Origin: JAADHI01 sp964451325
GTDB lineage: Bacteria > Nitrospirota > Nitrospiria > SBBL01 > JAADHI01
Direction of reading: 5' to 3'
Length of the DNA stretch: 64,000 bases
Assembly: GCA_964451325.1 (NCBI GenBank)
Contig: CAYVHO010000007.1
Location: 1-64,000 of the forward strand
Position 1 is the stretch's first letter; each line of letters begins with the position of its first letter. Positions 53,182-62,066 of the stretch are shown here, in pieces. The notes under the pieces are model-generated. The model had not been told where the DNA came from. It saw only the letters and a program-made list of their open reading frames with translations, and ran no database searches. The translations under genes were made by a program, and so were the position numbers.

Positions 53182-53421
53182 TCAGGCATCTTCATATTTA
53201 TTGAAGATGCGATCCATCTCGGTGTCGCTCACAAAACGCCCTTCATCAGCCGCCTTAATGCCCGCTTTCGTGCGCTCGATCTGCCAGGCGTGCACTTCTA
53301 GAAGCTGGTCAATCGCCTGATTGACCATGTAATTGCGTGATCGGTCCATCTGTTTTGCAAGCTTGTCCAGTTGTTTAACCTTTTTGCTCTCCGTCCGAAC
53401 ACTAAATGCCTCTTTATCCAT
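53182..53421 (-). CDS. Ribbon-helix-helix antitoxin (ParD-like)
   Basis: A 79-residue protein. The N-terminal RHH (AFSVRTESKKVKQLDKLAKQ, then MDRSRNYMVNQAIDQLL) should bind the operator; the C-terminal helix (EMDRIFNKYEDA) should bind the toxin. It lies upstream of parE with 2 nt between. Direct repeats GTTCAT in 53442-53456 just upstream could be part of its operator. Confidence 0.88.
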   Translation of the reverse strand: MDKEAFSVRTESKKVKQLDKLAKQMDRSRNYMVNQAIDQLLEVHAWQIERTKAGIKAADEGRFVSDTEMDRIFNKYEDA

Positions 53422-53492
53422 TTGCCCCTCGCCTTTCTAGTTCATGGTGGTTCATAACGGTTTATCTATAATCATAACATTGAATCTGCCGG

Positions 53493-53630
53493 TTACGAAG
53501 CAAAATCTGACCGCTTAATGCAGAAGGGCATTGTCTTTTCATTCATCCCTGACTTGGTGGCTGCGAGTCCCAAGCTTCTCTTTTCCTGTAGGTATTTCAT
53601 TAGCTTCCTCGCTTGATTGTCTGTGATCAC
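53493..53630 (-). pseudogene. IS21-family istA N-terminal remnant
   Basis: A GTG at 53630 preceded by GGAGGG opens a 45-codon frame beginning VITDNQARKLMKYLQEKRSL and including AATKSGMNEKT. This resembles the N-terminal helix-turn-helix of IS21 IstA transposases (a conserved TARKYR normally follows). After MNEKT the similarity stops and the frame ends. No istB or ends were found. Assignment rests on recalled family similarity. Confidence 0.5.
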
Positions 53631-53759
53631 TCAGAACCCTCCATAGTTTGGAGAACTTGGATAAGCGATTCTTAATCAATCGGGAAAAACAATTGTCGTT
53701 AGAAGGTAATTTGCTCACTCCACTGATAAATGTGAAAAGAGGACTATTTCCGACTCAAG

Positions 53760-53775
53760 GGTACTTGAAAGTACC
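53760..53775. repeat. Perfect 16-bp palindrome
   Basis: GGTACTTGAAAGTACC has 7-bp arms with a GA centre. It lies in the 500-bp region between the divergent parDE and tacAT pairs and could be an operator or hairpin. The rest of that region, apart from the IS21 remnant and the tacAT promoter, shows nothing recognisable. Confidence 0.45.
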
Positions 53776-53856
53776 AACTTCTATGATGAAAAACGACCGT
53801 TTTCCGTGAATTATGCGTCGATTTTATGCCGTACAAAATGATTTATGAAAACGCTG

Positions 53857-53885
53857 TTGACAATGCCCACATTTGTGGTCACAAT
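53857..53885 (+). promoter_or_regulatory. tacAT promoter with operator-like palindrome
   Basis: A perfect TTGACA at 53857-53862 and CACAAT at 53880-53885 with a 17-nt spacer. Within the spacer CCACATTTGTGG (53867-53878) is an inverted repeat with 5-bp arms. This position is typical for autorepression by the RHH antitoxin encoded next. Confidence 0.6.
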
Positions 53886-53921
53886 TATTAATATAAAAAC
53901 AGTAAAATTTTTACGGAGATT

Positions 53922-54209
53922 ATGACGATGCATACAAAAGGGAATACCTTAAAGGTAAGAATGGATGCGCCAACGCTTGAGTTATTAGAAAAGGCAAGTC
54001 AGTATATGTCTCTCGACAAAAGTAAGTTTATCCGACGTAGTGTGAGAGAGAAAGCCCAAGAAATATTGGCACAATATGAAAAAACATTATTCAGTGCTGA
54101 AGATTGGCGCGAATTTTTTAAAACCTTGGATAACCCTAATGAACCTACAGCAAGAATGACAAAAGCAAGCCGTAAATATAAGAAAATTATCGCATCTGAT
54201 GAAATTTGA
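53922..54209 (+). CDS. DUF1778/TacA-type antitoxin
   Basis: A 95-residue protein with an N-terminal RHH (NTLKVRMDAPTLELLEKASQ, MSLDKSKFIRRSVREKAQEI) and a C-terminal toxin-wrapping region (FSAEDWREFFKTLDNPNEPT). DUF1778 antitoxins neutralise GNAT toxins and together repress the operon. It overlaps the toxin gene by 11 nt. CGGAGA lies just upstream of the ATG. Confidence 0.9.
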   Translation: MTMHTKGNTLKVRMDAPTLELLEKASQYMSLDKSKFIRRSVREKAQEILAQYEKTLFSAEDWREFFKTLDNPNEPTARMTKASRKYKKIIASDEI

Positions 54210-54684
54210 AATTCTGAACGCTAAAGAACATAACCGAAAAGATTTTGATTGTGGTGTGAAAGAATTAAACCAATATATTCAAAAATACGCGAACCAGGAT
54301 CAAAAACGAGGCTTAACAAAAATATATGTTTTGGCAGAGGGGAGTAGGATAATCGGATATTATTCTATAAGCGCCCATGCTGTGCTAAGAGATCATTTGC
54401 CTCAAAATATCAATCTTGGCGGATATGGAGATGTGCCATATCTACTCCTCGGAAGCTTGGCCTTTGATAACAAATATCAGCGACAAGGATATGGTGATAC
54501 TTTAATTGTCCATGCATTTAAAACGACAATGGAAACTGCTCAGAAGGTGGGTATTCCTGGGATCATCGTAGATGCCAAGAATGATGCGATCGTTAGCTTT
54601 TATGAGGGCTTCGGTTTTAAGAGAATAAAAGCGACCGAAACCAGACTCGTGCTCCCCATCACAGCACTATCAAAACTTCTTTAA
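54199..54684 (+). CDS. GNAT acetyltransferase toxin (TacT/AtaT-like)
   Basis: A 161-residue GNAT protein. The acetyl-CoA binding loop is YQRQGYGDTL (Q/R-x2-G-x-G), preceded by the strand PYLLLGSLAFDN, and the catalytic Tyr is in SFYEGFGFKRI. Toxins of this kind acetylate aminoacyl-tRNA and stop translation. The operon arrangement with DUF1778 is diagnostic. Arm pairs CTACAAGGC/GCCTTGTAG just downstream (54688-54724) form a hairpin without a T run. Confidence 0.92.
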   Translation: MKFEILNAKEHNRKDFDCGVKELNQYIQKYANQDQKRGLTKIYVLAEGSRIIGYYSISAHAVLRDHLPQNINLGGYGDVPYLLLGSLAFDNKYQRQGYGDTLIVHAFKTTMETAQKVGIPGIIVDAKNDAIVSFYEGFGFKRIKATETRLVLPITALSKLL

Positions 54685-54749
54685 TCTCTACAAGGCGGTC
54701 GTTTATTCAGCTTAGGCCTTGTAGGGCTCCATCGCAAATAAGAACTTTG

Positions 54750-55058
54750 ACGTGGTCAAGAAGATGGGACAGTTAAGTTAAGCGATTTTTTTGATTTTTA
54801 CCCTCTCCGATTCGAATTGATTTGGGCTAATATATCCCAAGTAGGAATGTAGCCGTGTTGCATTGTAAAACATGCTGATGTAGTTTAGAACGTCTTGCTG
54901 TGCTTCATATCGGGTCTGATATTGACGCCAATGGATCTGCTCTTGCTTCAAACTGCCAAAAAAGCTTTCGGCAACCGCGTTGTACCCCAAGGGCAGGCTT
55001 CGCGCTCCCAACAGTTGCCTTTTCGACTCATGCTGCCTTCAAAACCATAGGCTTTCAG
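54750..55058 (-). pseudogene. IS3-family transposase OrfB remnant, copy 1
   Basis: The 3' part of an IS3 integrase-type transposase. Upstream it reads LLKAYGFEGSMSRKGNCW; after a 23-nt insertion (54983-55005) that shifts the frame it continues NAVAESFFGSLKQEQIHW and then YISMFYNATRLHSYLGY, ending at 54778. The catalytic Glu of the DDE site is in AVAESFF. A terminal sequence (GACGTGGTCAAGAAGATGGG) follows to 54750. The 5' part is missing and the left side abuts the second copy. Confidence 0.75.
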
Positions 55059-55325
55059 CAGTTGACCTGGTCAAGTATTTGAGGCAGATCAGTTAAGCCA
55101 CTTTTGCTGTTTGTTTTGTTTCATTTTCATATTGATTTGGACTTTTGTAATCCAGATATGAATGTAGCCGAACGGTATTGTAGAACATGCTGATGTAGTT
55201 CAAGACGTCCTGTTGGGCTTGATAGCGGGTCTGATACTGCCGCCATTGCACCCGTTCTCATTTCTGACTGCCAAAGAAGCTCTCAGCTACCGCATATACC
55301 CCAAGGGCAGGCTGCGCGCTCCCAA
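55059..55325 (-). pseudogene. IS3-family transposase OrfB remnant, copy 2
   Basis: A second, diverged 3' fragment of a related IS3 element in the same orientation. It reads AVAESFFGSQK, then an in-frame TGA, then QYQTRYQAQQDVLNYISMFY and NTVRLHSYLDYKSPNQYEN, ending at 55093. It carries the same 23-nt insertion as copy 1 (55297-55319, one base different). Its terminal sequence (TGACCTGGTCAAGTATTTGA) lies at 55059-55092. Confidence 0.7.
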
Positions 55326-55426
55326 CAATTTCCTTCACATCAGTCGCCAGGGGGATGCAAATGGGCATGTTAGCCTGAATGGAATGACACCCAAATTCTG
55401 CCTTTTTGTCGAGAAATCTAAGTCAT

Positions 55427-56176
55427 TCATTGGATCTTTTTCAGCATTTCTTCAATAGATTTAATGACTAACTTTGGTTCATCATACATAATAAAATGGC
55501 CACTTTTTTTTGCGATAATGTGTTGACTATTTGAAGACAAGGCGACTAATTCATTTTTAAGTCGTATCTCGATTTTAGACATTATGCCTTGTTTCATCGC
55601 GGCTTTTTTTGTCGTTTTTCCTGACGTTAATACAACGAGCGGTAAAGCCCCCAAAGAAACGGGAGCAAGTGTTTATGTTTGTTCATGTGTGGAGTCAAGA
55701 AAGACGATCTCCGTAACCTCAGGGGAGAAATTATGGTAAAAATTACGAACATATATCCCACCACGGGAATGGCCTACCATGATATAAGGGGCTTCGATAT
55801 TGCCCTTTCTAAGGAGTTTATACAATGTTTCTGAAATCTGATTTAGTGAGAATGATTTTTGAGTTCCCTCACTCCAACCCAATCCTGCACGATCATAGGA
55901 ACAGACTTGAGTTCCCTTAGAAATTTCATCCTGAATTGGGAACCAACTTAAAGAATTTTCTCCTAAACCCGCTTCAAGAATAACTGTTGGCGCCCCTGCC
56001 CCCACACAATTCAAGTGATATCTCAAACCATCGACCTCTATCATTTCACCCGGAGGAAGATATTTTTTCATATCATTTTGTGTTGCTCTCTCTTGGTAGA
56101 AAACACCAACAACAGAAGCCAGCGTAATGATGCCAAGAAAGGCAAGGGAGACACCGATTACTGTGTTTCGCTTCAT
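55427..56176 (-). pseudogene. Alpha/beta hydrolase with stop codon and missing cap region
   Basis: The first part (55673-56176, 167 residues) has an N-terminal membrane helix and an alpha/beta hydrolase core: VILEAGLGENSLSW, YDRAGLGWSEG and nucleophile MVGHSRGGIYVRNF. After FLDSTHEQT comes TAA. The same frame then continues APVSLGALPLVVLTSGK and AKKSGHFIMYDEP, which carries the expected catalytic His near the C-terminus. The roughly 60-100 residue cap normally between these parts is missing. It is probably an internally deleted pseudogene. Confidence 0.7.
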
Positions 56177-56219
56177 AAGACTCCTTTAGGCAAAGGCCGC
56201 CTAAGAAATGTGTCCATTT

Positions 56220-59200
56220 TTACTGGACCACGTCAAAGCCTCCGCCTCCGGGTGTTTCTATTACAAATAGGTCTCCGGGGCCGACTTGGACTTCGTCTGC
56301 GCCCGCGAGGCTTTGAATTGTGCCATCTGCCCTTTGAATCCAGCTTTTCCCTAAAGCGCCGGGTTCCCCTCCATTTAAAGCAAAAGGCGGTATTTTCCTT
56401 CGATTTGAGAGCAGTGAAAGCGTCATATTTTCTAAAAAACGAATCTCGCGTCGCACGCCGTCGCCACCGGAATATTGCCCTAAGCCGCCGCTGTTTAAGC
56501 GAATTTCAAAACGTTCCACGCGCACGGGAAAACGGGATTCGAGCACTTCGATGTCAGTTAGGCGGCTATTGGTCATGTGTGTGTGTACGGCGCTTGCGCC
56601 ATCGAAATTTGGGCCTGCACCTGCGCCCCCACAGAGGGTTTCGTAATATTGATGTTTGTTGTTGCCGAAAGTGAGGTTGTTCATCGTGCCTTGAGATCCC
56701 GCGAGCACACCGAGCGCGCCAAAGAGCGCATCGGTGACGGCTTGGGAGGTTTCGACATTGCCTGCAACAACCGCAGCGGGATATTGTGGTGCGAGCATTG
56801 AGCCTTCGGGGATGACGATTGTTATTGCTTTGAGACAGCCTTCATTGAGTGGGATGTCGTCGTCAATCAAACAACGAAAAACATAGAGCACGGCGGCATG
56901 GGTGACGGCTTTGGGCGCATTAAAATTGTCTGCACCTTGTGGGCTTGTACCGCTAAAGTCAATGCGAACAGTGCGCTCTTTTTTATCGACTTTCAGTGTG
57001 ACATGAATTTGGCTGCCATTGTCCATTTCATAACAAAAATGTGCGTCTTTTAATCCCGAAATGACACGCCGAACGCAGGCTTCGGCATAGTCCTGCACGT
57101 GGCACATATAAGCTTCTACGGTATGCCTGCTAAATTGTGAACACATTTGTTGAAGCGCACTGAGTCCGCATTGATTGGCCGCCACTTGTGCTTTGAGATC
57201 GGCAATGTTTTGATCAATATTCCGGGCGGGGTATTTGGCGGTCTCGAGGGTTTTTCTGATCTCGGTTTCATGGAATTGTCCTTTTGACACGAGCGGAATT
57301 GTGGCAAAAAGCACGCCTTCTTCTGCAAGTGTGCTGCTGTTTGCGGGCATGGAGCCGGGGCTGATGCCGCCGACGTCGGCGTGGTGTCCACGGCTGCCGA
57401 CATAAAAAAGCAAAATATTTTCAAAAAAGACAGGGGTGATGACGGTGATGTCGGGCAGGTGGGTGCCGCCCTTGTAGGGATCGTTTGTGATGTAGATATT
57501 CCCGGGATGAATATTGTCCTGGTATTTTTTGATGACGGCGCGCACGGCTTCACTCATGGAACCCAGATGCACGGGAATGTGGGGGGCGTTTGCAATCAGG
57601 TTGCCTTTTTTATCAAAAAGCGCGCAGGAAAAATCGAGGCGTTCTTTGATATTGACTGAGGTCGCGGTGTTTTGCAGAGTCGCCCCCATTTGTTCGGCGA
57701 TGGACATAAAAAGGTTGTTAAACACTTCGAGCATGATGGGATCACAGTTATTTCCAATGTCTGCTGTTTGTGGCCGAGGAGAAACGCGGGACAGGATGAG
57801 GTCATTCTTTTGGCTCAATACCGCCTGCCAGTCGGGTTCGATCACGAGCGTACTAAAAGCTTCTGTAATGACTGCAGGCCCGGTGATGATTTGATTCGGG
57901 GCGAGTGCTGCACGGTCATAAATCGGGCTTTGAATCATCGTCCCCGCAAAGCTGATGTTACAGGTGGTGCTTCTGGCGGTGTTCTTAGGCGTTGGAGGAT
58001 TTTTTTTAGAGGGCAATGGCATTTTCTTAGATTCGTTTTTTACGATGATTTCGAGGGAGAGGCTTTCCACCTGAAGTCTTTTTTCTGAGCGTGAAAACCC
58101 AAAACGCTGTTTGTATAATTCTCCAAAGGTTTTTTGCATGGCCGCTGCGGTATCGAAATCAAGGGACAAAACCCCGTCGGTATCACGCACTTTGAGCGCC
58201 ACTTTGCATTGTGTGCTCATCCTGTCTTTTTCAAGCCCTTGCTGCATGAGTGTGCGCAGGCCTTCGTTTTTAAGTCGTTCAATATGTTGATTCATTTTTG
58301 GGATGAGGGTTTCATTTAATTCGGCTTCGATGGCCTGTTCTTGCAGCAGGACTTGATCGGCCATGCCGATGCCATAGGCGGAAAGCAGTCCCGAAAATGG
58401 ATGCATGAGGATCGTTTGAATGCCGAGACGGTCAGCCACTTGTGTGGCGTGTTGTCCACCCGCGCCACCAAAGGCTGTGAGCGTATATTGTGTGACGTCG
58501 TGTCCTTTTTGAACGGATATTTTTTTGATGGCGTTTGCCATATTTTCGACGGCGATTTTCAAAAACCCTTCGGCCACGGCCTGTGCTGAAATAGGCGTGC
58601 CGGTGGCTGTACTGATCTCCTGTGCGGTACTGGAAAACTTTTTTTGTACGATGTCGATATCCAAGGGCTGATCTTGTTTTGGCCCAAAAATATGTGGGAA
58701 AAAGCGGGGCTGCAATCGCCCCAGCATGACTTGGCAATCGGTGATCGTGAGTGGCCCGCCCCGTCGATAACAAGCCGGGCCGGGATTTGCGCCCGCGGAA
58801 TCCGGTCCCACGCGAAAACGGCGGCCATCAAAATGACAGATCGAGCCGCCGCCCGCCGCGACGGTGTGGATATCCATCATTGGCGCACGCACACGCAGAC
58901 CTGCGACCTTTGAATCGAAGGTGCGTTCGTATTCTCCCGCAAAATGTGCGACATCAGTGGATGTGCCGCCCATGTCGAAGCTTACAATTTTTTCAAAACC
59001 TGCATGTTGACTGGCGCTTACGGCTCCGACAATGCCACCTGCCGGGCCGGAAAGGATGGCATCTTTTCCGCGAAAATTCTGGGCCGCAGCCAAACCGCCG
59101 TTGGATTGCATAAAAAGGATTTTTACACCGACGAGGGCTTTTGAAATCTGTTGCACGTAGCGTTTTAAGATGGGCGAAAGATAGGCATCCACGACGGTGA

Positions 59201-59837
59201 TATCGCCGCGTCCGACCACTTTGATCAGTGGCGTGGTTTCATGGCTTGTTGAAATTTGCGTAAAGCCGATGTCTTTTGCAATGGCTGCGATATTTTTTTC
59301 ATGTGTGGGATATTTATAGCCATGCAGACAAACAATGGCGATGGCGCGCAAGCCCGTATCAAAAGCCCTTTGAAGCCGCTTTTTTGTGGTATTTAAATCG
59401 AGCGCGTGTAGTATTTCGCCCTCTGCGCTGATACGCTCGTCAACCTCAATGACTGTTTTGTAAAGCAAAGTCGGCAGAATAATTTCACGGGCGAAGAGCT
59501 GGGGACGGCTTTGATCTCCAATGCGAAGCACATCCTTAAACCCCGCAGTAATGGCAAGCAAGAGCGGCTCGCCCTTTCGTTCAAGTAAGGCATTGGTCGC
59601 AACGGTTGTGCCCATACGCACGACTTCTATTTTATCGGTGGGAATGGTGGCTTTTTCCGAGAGTCCCATCAAATCTCGAATGCCTTGGATGGCCGCGTCT
59701 GGATAGTGTTCTGGGTTTTCAGAAAGCAGTTTGTGCCCGATTAAAGTGCCATCGGGTCGTCGTGCGATGAGGTCGGTAAAGGTGCCGCCTCGGTCGATCC
59801 AAAATTGCCAGCGGGTGTTTGTGTCTTTCTTTTTCAT
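56220..59837 (-). CDS. 5-oxoprolinase (fused HyuA-HyuB)
   Basis: A 1205-residue ATP-dependent hydrolase with both hydantoinase subunits in one chain, as in eukaryotic 5-oxoprolinase. The HyuA part (about 1-670) begins RGGTFTDLIARRPDG and has VRMGTTVATNALLERKGE and FDMGGTSTDVAHF. The HyuB part (about 685-1205) includes PHIPVHLGSMSEAV and DPYKGGTHLPDI, and ends in NSGGLGQYSGGDGVRREI. It would open 5-oxoproline to glutamate, or a hydantoin to its carbamoyl amino acid. It is a single gene, divergent from ruvB. Bacterial fused forms are known but less common than split hyuAB. Confidence 0.9.
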   Translation of the reverse strand: MKKKDTNTRWQFWIDRGGTFTDLIARRPDGTLIGHKLLSENPEHYPDAAIQGIRDLMGLSEKATIPTDKIEVVRMGTTVATNALLERKGEPLLLAITAGFKDVLRIGDQSRPQLFAREIILPTLLYKTVIEVDERISAEGEILHALDLNTTKKRLQRAFDTGLRAIAIVCLHGYKYPTHEKNIAAIAKDIGFTQISTSHETTPLIKVVGRGDITVVDAYLSPILKRYVQQISKALVGVKILFMQSNGGLAAAQNFRGKDAILSGPAGGIVGAVSASQHAGFEKIVSFDMGGTSTDVAHFAGEYERTFDSKVAGLRVRAPMMDIHTVAAGGGSICHFDGRRFRVGPDSAGANPGPACYRRGGPLTITDCQVMLGRLQPRFFPHIFGPKQDQPLDIDIVQKKFSSTAQEISTATGTPISAQAVAEGFLKIAVENMANAIKKISVQKGHDVTQYTLTAFGGAGGQHATQVADRLGIQTILMHPFSGLLSAYGIGMADQVLLQEQAIEAELNETLIPKMNQHIERLKNEGLRTLMQQGLEKDRMSTQCKVALKVRDTDGVLSLDFDTAAAMQKTFGELYKQRFGFSRSEKRLQVESLSLEIIVKNESKKMPLPSKKNPPTPKNTARSTTCNISFAGTMIQSPIYDRAALAPNQIITGPAVITEAFSTLVIEPDWQAVLSQKNDLILSRVSPRPQTADIGNNCDPIMLEVFNNLFMSIAEQMGATLQNTATSVNIKERLDFSCALFDKKGNLIANAPHIPVHLGSMSEAVRAVIKKYQDNIHPGNIYITNDPYKGGTHLPDITVITPVFFENILLFYVGSRGHHADVGGISPGSMPANSSTLAEEGVLFATIPLVSKGQFHETEIRKTLETAKYPARNIDQNIADLKAQVAANQCGLSALQQMCSQFSRHTVEAYMCHVQDYAEACVRRVISGLKDAHFCYEMDNGSQIHVTLKVDKKERTVRIDFSGTSPQGADNFNAPKAVTHAAVLYVFRCLIDDDIPLNEGCLKAITIVIPEGSMLAPQYPAAVVAGNVETSQAVTDALFGALGVLAGSQGTMNNLTFGNNKHQYYETLCGGAGAGPNFDGASAVHTHMTNSRLTDIEVLESRFPVRVERFEIRLNSGGLGQYSGGDGVRREIRFLENMTLSLLSNRRKIPPFALNGGEPGALGKSWIQRADGTIQSLAGADEVQVGPGDLFVIETPGGGGFDVVQ

Positions 59838-59974
59838 CCTTGGATGATATTCTCTATGAAAAATGGCTTTATTCTAGCAGCAGCACAAGGTTTTCACTAG
59901 ACATGAAAACCGGAAATCAGTTATTTTCTAAAGCTTAAAGTGTTTATTCTTGCAGGCTTTGGACTGAAATAAAA

Positions 59975-61003
59975 ATGGAAATTAACGAACGTATTATCTC
60001 TTCTGAACCCAATGACGATGAAGTCCGCGACGATCAGAGCCTGCGTCCGACTTCACTGGCCGAATACGTCGGTCAAACCAAAATCAAAGAAAACCTTGCG
60101 ATTTATATTGGTGCGGCGAAAAAACGCGGTGATGTCTTGGATCATGCGATCTTTTATGGGCCGCCGGGTTTGGGTAAAACGACGCTGGCCAATATTATTG
60201 CACGGGAAATGGGGGTCAGTATTAAGGCCACCTCCGGCCCTGCGATTGAGCGGCCGGGGGATTTGGTTGCGATTTTGAGCAATTTGAGTGAAGGCGATGT
60301 TTTTTTTATTGACGAAATTCATCGTTTGCATCCGACGGTTGAGGAGATTCTGTATCCGGCGATGGAGGATTATCAGGTCGACATCGTGATCGGACAGGGG
60401 CCTTCGGCGCGTTCACTCAAGCTCAATCTGCCGCAGTTTACTTTGGTGGCCGCAACGACACGGGCAGGGCTTTTGACTTCGCCGCTGCGTGATCGTTTTG
60501 GCGTGGTGAATCGCCTGGAGTTTTATTCTCCAGAGGAACTTCAGCAGATTGTGTTACGTTCGGCCAAAATTCTCAATCTTCCCCTTCATGCAGATGCGGC
60601 CTTGGAAATTGCAAAAAGAACACGTGGTACGCCACGTATCGCCAATCGTATTTTAAGACGGGTGCGGGATTTTGCTGAGGTTAAATCAGACGGCACAATT
60701 GATCGAGACATCACACAAAAGGCCCTGACGCAGATGGAAATTGATAGCGCAGGGTTTGATGCGCTTGATCGAAAATTGCTTTTATTGTTGATTGAAAAAT
60801 TTAATGGTGGCCCGGTCGGCGTGGATACCTTGGCGACGGCGGTAGGTGAAGAGCGTGATGCCATTGAAGATGTGTACGAGCCTTTTTTGATTCAGGAAGG
60901 GTTTCTGGCGCGTACCCCGCGCGGACGCATTGTTACGGATTTGGCCTACGATCATTTTGGGATAAAGCGGAAAGCGCCTTTGCCACAAGGACGGCTTTGG
61001 TAG
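59975..61003 (+). CDS. ruvB: Holliday junction helicase RuvB
   Basis: A 342-residue AAA+ motor for branch migration. LRPTSLAEYVGQTKIKENL, Walker A YGPPGLGKTTLA, Walker B VFFIDEIHRL, TLVAATTRAGLLTSPLRDRF and the C-terminal winged helix (FLARTPRGRIVTDLAYDHFG) are intact. ruvA and ruvC are not in the window. It is followed by mogA/moaB at 47 nt. Confidence 0.96.
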   Translation: MEINERIISSEPNDDEVRDDQSLRPTSLAEYVGQTKIKENLAIYIGAAKKRGDVLDHAIFYGPPGLGKTTLANIIAREMGVSIKATSGPAIERPGDLVAILSNLSEGDVFFIDEIHRLHPTVEEILYPAMEDYQVDIVIGQGPSARSLKLNLPQFTLVAATTRAGLLTSPLRDRFGVVNRLEFYSPEELQQIVLRSAKILNLPLHADAALEIAKRTRGTPRIANRILRRVRDFAEVKSDGTIDRDITQKALTQMEIDSAGFDALDRKLLLLLIEKFNGGPVGVDTLATAVGEERDAIEDVYEPFLIQEGFLARTPRGRIVTDLAYDHFGIKRKAPLPQGRLW

Positions 61004-61050
61004 CCTAAGCCCTCATCTCATCATCAGCGTTTCCTAAAGGAGAAATATTC

Positions 61051-61536
61051 ATGTTTTCTGTGGGTGTATTAACGATCAGTGATAAAGGTTCGGTCGGGAA
61101 ACGGGAAGATGGCAGCGGGAAGCTGTTGCATGAACTCGTCGAAACACTTCCAGGCAAAGTCAGTGTCTACCGTGTGGTACCCGATGATCGGACTGCGATT
61201 CGAGAAGCACTGATTTCGTTTTCGGATGAATGGCATGTGAATTTGATTCTAACGACAGGTGGCACGGGCATCTCTCCAAGGGATGTGACACCGGATGTCA
61301 CGGAAAAGGTGATTGACTATTTGATCCCGGGCATCGGTGAGATTATGCGTATGGAAGGTTATAAGATCAATCCCCGTGCAATTATTTCGCGTGCCGTTTC
61401 AGGGGTGCGTGGAAAAACCCTGATTGTGAATCTACCGGGTAGCCCGCGTGCCGTGCGTGAAAATTTTGAAATGCTTTTACCCGTTTTACCGCATGCCATC
61501 GAAAAGATGCTGGGGGATGAAAGCGAGTGTGCTTGA
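61051..61536 (+). CDS. Molybdenum cofactor protein MogA/MoaB
   Basis: A 161-residue molybdopterin adenylyltransferase-type protein: VGVLTISDKGSVGKREDGSG, LTTGGTGISPRDVTPD and NLPGSPRAVRENFEMLLPVL. It adenylylates molybdopterin before metal insertion, so it serves enzymes such as NasA. AAAGGAGAAA precedes the ATG. MogA and MoaB cannot be separated by eye. Confidence 0.92.
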   Translation: MFSVGVLTISDKGSVGKREDGSGKLLHELVETLPGKVSVYRVVPDDRTAIREALISFSDEWHVNLILTTGGTGISPRDVTPDVTEKVIDYLIPGIGEIMRMEGYKINPRAIISRAVSGVRGKTLIVNLPGSPRAVRENFEMLLPVLPHAIEKMLGDESECA

Positions 61537-61733
61537 AAGTAAAATCATTGATTTCTTCGACGGTCAGAGGTCCTGAAAAAGTACCTGTTTTGTCAGAAAC
61601 GGTCTGATTTAAGTGTCTCAGTTTGTAGACAGCCTTCCTTGTTTATTTTATCCGCTATTTGATGTTTATTTCTAAAACATATTCATTTTTCTCCTGTTAT
61701 TGGTGTAATGTTGCGATGGAATGGGGAGGAAAA

Positions 61734-62054
61734 ATGATGAAAAAAACACGTATATTTTTCGTAGGTCTCTGGATGAGTCTCATGTTTGTATCCCTGCCCG
61801 CAGAGGCTTCCGAGCTTGAAGCGGGCAAGGCATTTTTTAAAAAGAATCGATGCGGCCTATGCCACACGATTGAAGGGAAGGGAGGCAAGGTCGCTTCGGA
61901 TCTTTCAAAAATTGGAAACAAACGCGACCGCGCATGGTTTTTGGAGTTCTTCAAAAATCCTAAGAAACTGATGCCGACAGCAAAGATGATGCCGATCAAG
62001 GGCAGTGAAAAAGAACTCGCCGCCTTGGCCGACTATCTGCTCGCCCAGAAATAA
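61734..62054 (+). CDS. Small soluble cytochrome c
   Basis: A 106-residue exported class I cytochrome c. The signal peptide covers about 1-25; the heme site is CGLCH (40-44) and the Met ligand is in KMMPIKGS. It starts at the ATG at 61734 (or 61737), after GGAGG; a frame extension to 61659 is not needed. It is 12 nt upstream of the membrane heme protein and probably co-transcribed. Confidence 0.9.
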   Translation: MMKKTRIFFVGLWMSLMFVSLPAEASELEAGKAFFKKNRCGLCHTIEGKGGKVASDLSKIGNKRDRAWFLEFFKNPKKLMPTAKMMPIKGSEKELAALADYLLAQK

Positions 62055-62066
62055 CAGGAGACGGCC

